A DNA stretch of 64,000 nucleotides from Terrimesophilobacter sp038243605 (GTDB lineage Bacteria > Actinomycetota > Actinomycetes > Actinomycetales > Microbacteriaceae), in the NCBI GenBank assembly GCA_038243605.1, contig JBBSQX010000013.1:25871-89870 (forward strand), written 5' to 3'. The position numbers were made by a program, and so were the translations under genes. Under the pieces are notes generated by a model, which searched no databases, had not been told where the DNA came from, and worked only from the letters and a program-made list of their open reading frames with translations. Shown piece by piece: positions 60,386 to 64,000 of the stretch; within the stretch, counting starts at the first letter, position 1, and the number at the start of each line of letters is the position of its first letter.

Positions 60386-61561
60386 ATGCGTATCGCCATC
60401 ATCGGAGCGGGCATTGGTGGACTAGTCACTGCCGCCGCATTACAGCGAGACGGTCATGCCGTCACAATTCTTGAGCGGAGACCACAGCCCGGCGCCGTTG
60501 GTGCAGGAATCTCGCTCTTCGGCAACAGCTTCGCTGCGCTCGAGAGCGTCGGCCTTGCCGACGTCGTTGCGCCTCTCACGAACCAGGGCCCCGCAAAGTT
60601 TCGCGCAGGTCAGCGCACGCCAGACGGACGATGGCTCGTTACCGTGCCCCCAAAATCTCTTGCGACAACACGCATACTTCACCGCGTAGATTTGCACGGC
60701 GCCCTGGCAGGCTACCTCGAGCCAGGAATACTCCATGTCGGCTGCCAAGCTGATGTTGCCAGCGATGGTTCTCCCACGGTTACCGTCACCAGCACTGTTG
60801 ATGGCGATACCGCAGATCCGGTCGCGGGAAGCGCGGCTAACTTCGATCTTGTCGTCGCAGCCGACGGCATCCAAAGCAGCAGTCGCGAGGCGGTAGGCCT
60901 CGATACTGGCGTGCGCTACTCCGGATACACCGCGTGGCGCGGCATCACCACGAAGCCGTTTGACGTGCATGGCGAGGCCGGTGAGACCTGGGGCAGTGGC
61001 ATGCGGTTTGGCATCGCTCCGCTCCCCGACGGTCGCGTGTACTGGTTCGCGACCGCTAATGTGCCAGAAAGCTCTACCGCAGACGATGAGAAAGTGGCAG
61101 TTCTTGGCCGCTTCAGCTCATGGCACTCCCCCATCCGTGCGCTCGTGGAGGCGACGGAAACGCGCGCCATCAGTCGCCATGACATCTACGATCTGGCGTC
61201 ACCCCTCACCAGTTTCGTTCGGGGTCGAGTTGTTCTTCTTGGTGACGCTGCACACGCAATGACGCCGGATCTCGGCCAGGGTGCAGGGCAAGCTATCGAA
61301 GATGCTGCAACCCTCACGCTCCTTCTGAGAGGCACTCGAACCGACACGGAAGTTGATGCCGCACTTCAGGAATACGACCGCGTGCGACGCCGCCGCAGCC
61401 AAGCAATCGCACGCCGGTCGCGAAGCATGAGCACAATAGCGCAATGCGATTCACCCTCCCGCGTGAAGGTACGCGACATCATGCTTCGACTAGCCCCGAA
61501 TGCGCTCGTGGGGGCGTCAGCCTCTCGAATGCAGCGTTGGAACCCGCCGCGTCAGCGGTAG
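60386..61561 (+). CDS. FAD-dependent monooxygenase, PHBH family
   Basis: 391 residues, GGAGG upstream. The FAD Rossmann motif is IIGAGIGGLVTAAALQRDG, the DG motif is VVAADGIQSSSREAV, and the GD motif is GDAAHAMTPDLGQGAGQAIED. This is the class A flavin monooxygenase arrangement that hydroxylates aromatic or similar compounds with NAD(P)H. The substrate cannot be deduced. A TAGATT hexamer precedes the gene. Confidence 0.9.
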   Translation: MRIAIIGAGIGGLVTAAALQRDGHAVTILERRPQPGAVGAGISLFGNSFAALESVGLADVVAPLTNQGPAKFRAGQRTPDGRWLVTVPPKSLATTRILHRVDLHGALAGYLEPGILHVGCQADVASDGSPTVTVTSTVDGDTADPVAGSAANFDLVVAADGIQSSSREAVGLDTGVRYSGYTAWRGITTKPFDVHGEAGETWGSGMRFGIAPLPDGRVYWFATANVPESSTADDEKVAVLGRFSSWHSPIRALVEATETRAISRHDIYDLASPLTSFVRGRVVLLGDAAHAMTPDLGQGAGQAIEDAATLTLLLRGTRTDTEVDAALQEYDRVRRRRSQAIARRSRSMSTIAQCDSPSRVKVRDIMLRLAPNALVGASASRMQRWNPPRQR

Positions 61562-61575
61562 GTACGCGCGCAAAA

Positions 61576-62331
61576 CTACGGCCGCTGGAACCAGGGCGGA
61601 TACACTGACACCTTTTGCGAATGGCCGTGCGCCCCGATGAGTGCGCGCACCTGAGTGCGCACCTTGTCGTTCGCAACACCCACAAGCGTGACGGAGGAAA
61701 ACGGAAACGCATTTGGTACAAGAAACTCGGCTGAACGAAGCGAATCTTCTTCTTCAAAAACCCGTCGCGGCATGCGGCCACCGAGCATATCCGGCGAACT
61801 AAAGTGCGTTGTTGGGTCTGCTGCATCACCGTCGGCAATCACAGCATCAACGCCTGCGCCACGCACGGAGCCGACAAGCATCACAAACTCGGACGCCGGG
61901 ATACGCTCAACATCCTCTGAGAACCGGAAGTTAGCGATACCACTGCGCAGGCCTTCCCAAAGGATGGCATCTGGGGCGAGAAAGAACGGAACGTACGTCG
62001 CGACGGCGGCAGTCCCCGCGCTTGCTTCGCGCCGGAGCTCACGATTGTCGGCAGAAGAAATGTCGATGACGGGGCGTGCCCCTGAGGCATCTGAAAGAAT
62101 CTGCTGCTGGGCAAGGATGCCCTCAAGGTTCTTCAGGTGGGTGAGGTGAAAAATGCGTCGAGTGCCAGGATCAACGGCAATCTGCTTGGAAGAAGCACTC
62201 GCCCGCGACGCTCGTTGTGTACGCGCACGCGTCGGCTTAACAGCACCTGCTGCGGCGACTTCTGCACTCGTCTTACGGGGCGAACACGCATCGCATCGCT
62301 CAGTGTCTAACCCGTGGATGCACTCCGTCAT
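61576..62331 (-). CDS. DarT-like DNA ADP-ribosyltransferase family protein (DUF4433), orphan
   Basis: 251 residues, AGGGGAGA upstream. Residues 60-250 match the DarT/DUF4433 fold: RIFHLTHLKNLEGILAQQQI, YVPFFLAPDAILW, and SAEFLVPNAF, where Glu202 is the likely catalytic residue. DarT modifies thymidine in single-stranded DNA and is normally neutralised by the DarG macrodomain antitoxin, which is absent here. The N-terminus is unusual: CIHGLDTERCDACS (Cys4, His5, Cys13, Cys16) could bind zinc, joined by a Lys/Arg/Ala-rich linker. Activity is inferred from sequence only. Confidence 0.82.
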   Translation of the reverse strand: MTECIHGLDTERCDACSPRKTSAEVAAAGAVKPTRARTQRASRASASSKQIAVDPGTRRIFHLTHLKNLEGILAQQQILSDASGARPVIDISSADNRELRREASAGTAAVATYVPFFLAPDAILWEGLRSGIANFRFSEDVERIPASEFVMLVGSVRGAGVDAVIADGDAADPTTHFSSPDMLGGRMPRRVFEEEDSLRSAEFLVPNAFPFSSVTLVGVANDKVRTQVRALIGAHGHSQKVSVYPPWFQRP

Positions 62332-62530
62332 CGTCTCCCCTTATTCGCAGCGTGCGAGTAGCTACATAGTCAACGTTACGCGGGAAGGGCCCGCACGTAT
62401 AACCATCGCGCATGAACGCGCGATCCTCGACCCGCGAAATGGGGCCTGCTCAGCGCTCGCGAAACAACTAGCGTGGCAAGAGGGAACGGCACCCGATAGA
62501 GGGACTGAACACCAAACCTCAGGGAGAGCT

Positions 62531-63211
62531 ATGTCGATCGATACGCCGGGCACGGTGATTATCGCTGGATGGTACCCAGACCCCGCGGATGGTTCTCAAG
62601 CACGTTGGTGGGATGGCGACCAGTGGACTCAAACCATCCGCCCACGCGAGCCAGAGGCTCCCCCGCTCGCTCCAGTTCAGCAGAACCGCTACTTCTCACC
62701 TGTGGCCGTTCGCACGGACGCAGAACTCCCGCCTGTCGACCCCTACCGACCACTGAAACGTCGAGATGATTCCCAAGGTTTCGTTTCAATGGGTGTCAAG
62801 GCGACAATGCACTTCCAGCCAACTCGTGCGTACACGGGGTCGGTGTGGGCAATTGCAACGGTACCAATTTGGTCTACGGTCGTACTCCTTGCGTTAGCTT
62901 TGGGCCTCGGCGACTTCTTCACAACCTTTCTTATTTCGTTGGCCAGCTTTGTTCTTTATGTAATTTCCATCGCCTTCGCTATTCATGACCACAAGGTGCT
63001 GCTCAACTCCATGCATCCGAAGGCAGCATCTCACTGGTGGATGATTCTCGGCCCTCTCGTTTACTTGATCGTGCGCGGGGTTCACGTGAGCCGTGCGGTC
63101 GGCCACGGATGGGCGCCACTTATCGTGTTCTTGATCTGCTCCCTCGTGCCCACCGCTGCGGTTCTGGCACTAAGCACACTTTTTACCTTGTTCTCGTCAC
63201 TTCTTGGCTAA
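62531..63211 (+). CDS. DUF2510 protein with four membrane helices
   Basis: 226 residues from the ATG at 62531, AGGGAGA upstream. The N-terminal DUF2510 motif IIAGWYPDPADGSQARWWDG is followed by a Pro-rich stretch and four hydrophobic helices. It resembles the larger DUF2510 protein at 49.9 kb and shares its helical core (compare AASHWWMILGPLVYLIVRGV with AHWVWALFTAPIYLIVRAI), but lacks its C-terminal domain. Function unknown. Confidence 0.85.
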   Translation: MSIDTPGTVIIAGWYPDPADGSQARWWDGDQWTQTIRPREPEAPPLAPVQQNRYFSPVAVRTDAELPPVDPYRPLKRRDDSQGFVSMGVKATMHFQPTRAYTGSVWAIATVPIWSTVVLLALALGLGDFFTTFLISLASFVLYVISIAFAIHDHKVLLNSMHPKAASHWWMILGPLVYLIVRGVHVSRAVGHGWAPLIVFLICSLVPTAAVLALSTLFTLFSSLLG

Positions 63212-63279
63212 CTCCGCAGGCTTGAGGCAGGCGACTACTCATTCCAGCGCGACAGCGTCGCGAAACGTAGTGTGGAGGC

Positions 63280-63765
63280 ATGGATCTCAAAGATATTTCG
63301 CTGACCACCATCGACGGCGAAGAAACCAGTCTCGCTGCCTTCACGGGCAAAGCCGTGATGATCGTCAATGTGGCCTCGAAGTGCGGTTTCACTCCGCAAT
63401 ATGCGGGGCTCGAAGATCTCTACAAGAAGTACTCAGAACGAGGCTTTACCGTTCTCGGATTTCCCAGTAACCAGTTTTTGTTTCAAGAGCCTGGTAGCGC
63501 AGAGCAAATCAAAGACTTTTGCACCATGAACTACGGAGTGACTTTTCCGATGTTCGAGAAAGTCAACGTAAAAGGTCGAAGTGCGCATCCGCTTTTCGCG
63601 GAACTCACGAAAGCAACGGATGCCAGCGGTGAGGCAGGCAAAGTGAAGTGGAACTTCGAAAAATTCCTGATTTCACCAGACGGCACAGTGCAGCGGTTCC
63701 GTTCGGCCGTCACCCCCGACTCCCCCGACGTCGTCGATGCCATCGAAAATGCATTGCCGCACTAA
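63280..63765 (+). CDS. gpx: glutathione peroxidase family protein
   Basis: 161 residues, GGAGG upstream. The redox cysteine is in VNVASKCGFTPQY (Cys35), and the catalytic Trp/Asn are in KWNFEKFLIS. Cys-type enzymes of this family in bacteria often use thioredoxin as reductant and remove hydroperoxides. Length is normal. Confidence 0.93.
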   Translation: MDLKDISLTTIDGEETSLAAFTGKAVMIVNVASKCGFTPQYAGLEDLYKKYSERGFTVLGFPSNQFLFQEPGSAEQIKDFCTMNYGVTFPMFEKVNVKGRSAHPLFAELTKATDASGEAGKVKWNFEKFLISPDGTVQRFRSAVTPDSPDVVDAIENALPH

Positions 63766-63807
63766 CCCCATAGCCGTCGTCAAACTCCACCCCGCGCAGG
63801 CGTGTGA

Positions 63808-63885
63808 CTAGATGGTGTCACCGCGCAACGAGGCGTCAGTCCCACCGTCAACAAAAAACGTGTGACCTGCCACGCGAACGTCACC
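63808..63885 (-). CDS. C-terminal end of an SDR oxidoreductase, broken by sequence
   Basis: The last 25 codons before a stop at 63808-63810 read GDVRVAGHTFFVDGGTDASL, a typical short-chain dehydrogenase C-terminus. An in-frame stop occurs just upstream at about 63890, in a stretch that looks like poor sequence. The gene probably continues beyond the window. Confidence 0.6.
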   Translation of the reverse strand, partial: GDVRVAGHTFFVDGGTDASLRGDTI

Positions 63886-64000
63886 GCATTAAGCGGAAGG
63901 GTTGTTTAATCGCGCGCCGGGCGGGGCGCACCCCCCCCCCCGCGGGAAAAAACCCGCGTAGACGCCCACCCGCGTAACGGCTAAAACGAGAACCCCACAC
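63886..64000. other. probable low-quality contig-end sequence
   Basis: The last ~115 bases contain a run of eleven C (63931-63941), A6 and a CGCGGG-A6-CCCGCG hairpin, and break the reading frame of the SDR gene. It looks like assembly noise, not biology. Confidence 0.5.

Overview
This window looks like chromosomal DNA of a high-GC actinobacterium, most likely a member of the Microbacteriaceae. The evidence is the set of actinobacterial families present: DUF4191, DUF3145, DUF2510 and PAC2 proteins, polyphosphate glucokinase, an Eis-type acetyltransferase, a GlnE/GlnA2 pair, and a FasR-type regulator ahead of fabD-fabH-acpP-fabF. The gene content is mostly core metabolism. I see no phage, insertion sequence, integron or CRISPR array.

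Region 1 (1-9.8 kb): a PAC2-family gene cut by the window start, leucyl aminopeptidase, dihydrolipoyl dehydrogenase and a lipoylated E2 acyltransferase, a membrane-anchored pseudokinase, DUF4191 and RDD membrane proteins, and glnA. Region 2 (9.8-18.5 kb) handles nitrogen: glnE and glnA2 on the minus strand, then panB, gdhA, a small SPOR-like gene, map and ppgK. Region 3 (18.5-24.6 kb) holds the RNase P RNA, an RNase HI/coiled-coil/Nif3 cluster, an NCS1 permease with a very long disordered N-terminus, and tRNA-Val. Region 4 (24.6-33.4 kb) holds DUF1003, aceE (E1 of pyruvate dehydrogenase, separated from E2 and E3), fasR and the fatty acid synthesis cluster, linking acetyl-CoA supply to its use in lipid synthesis.

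Region 5 (33.4-45.9 kb): a PadR regulator, a PolA-like polymerase, a glutaredoxin, DUF1684, a cold-shock protein, a degenerate NERD membrane protein, a HelD-type helicase, a GlcD-type oxidase, a ribokinase and an AlkA glycosylase. Region 6 (46-53 kb): an LEA-like repeat protein, aspartase, a phosphate transporter with a small partner protein, a DUF2510 protein and an NCS2 purine/pyrimidine permease. Region 7 (53-64 kb) is more accessory and shows decay: a broken histidine phosphatase gene and a 5'-truncated sirtuin, plus a TetR regulator, a NERD-UvrD helicase, an Eis-like acetyltransferase, an FAD monooxygenase, an orphan DarT-like ADP-ribosyltransferase, a second DUF2510 protein, glutathione peroxidase and the tail of an SDR gene. 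The last ~115 bases look like poor-quality contig-end sequence.

The most unusual items are the 615-residue disordered extension on the NCS1 permease, the orphan DarT-like protein with a Cys-rich N-terminal motif, the pseudokinase, the zinc-ribbon protein that has lost its cysteines, the LEA-like protein, and about a dozen genes whose start codon sits 6-7 bases after a TANNNT box, as expected for leaderless transcripts.
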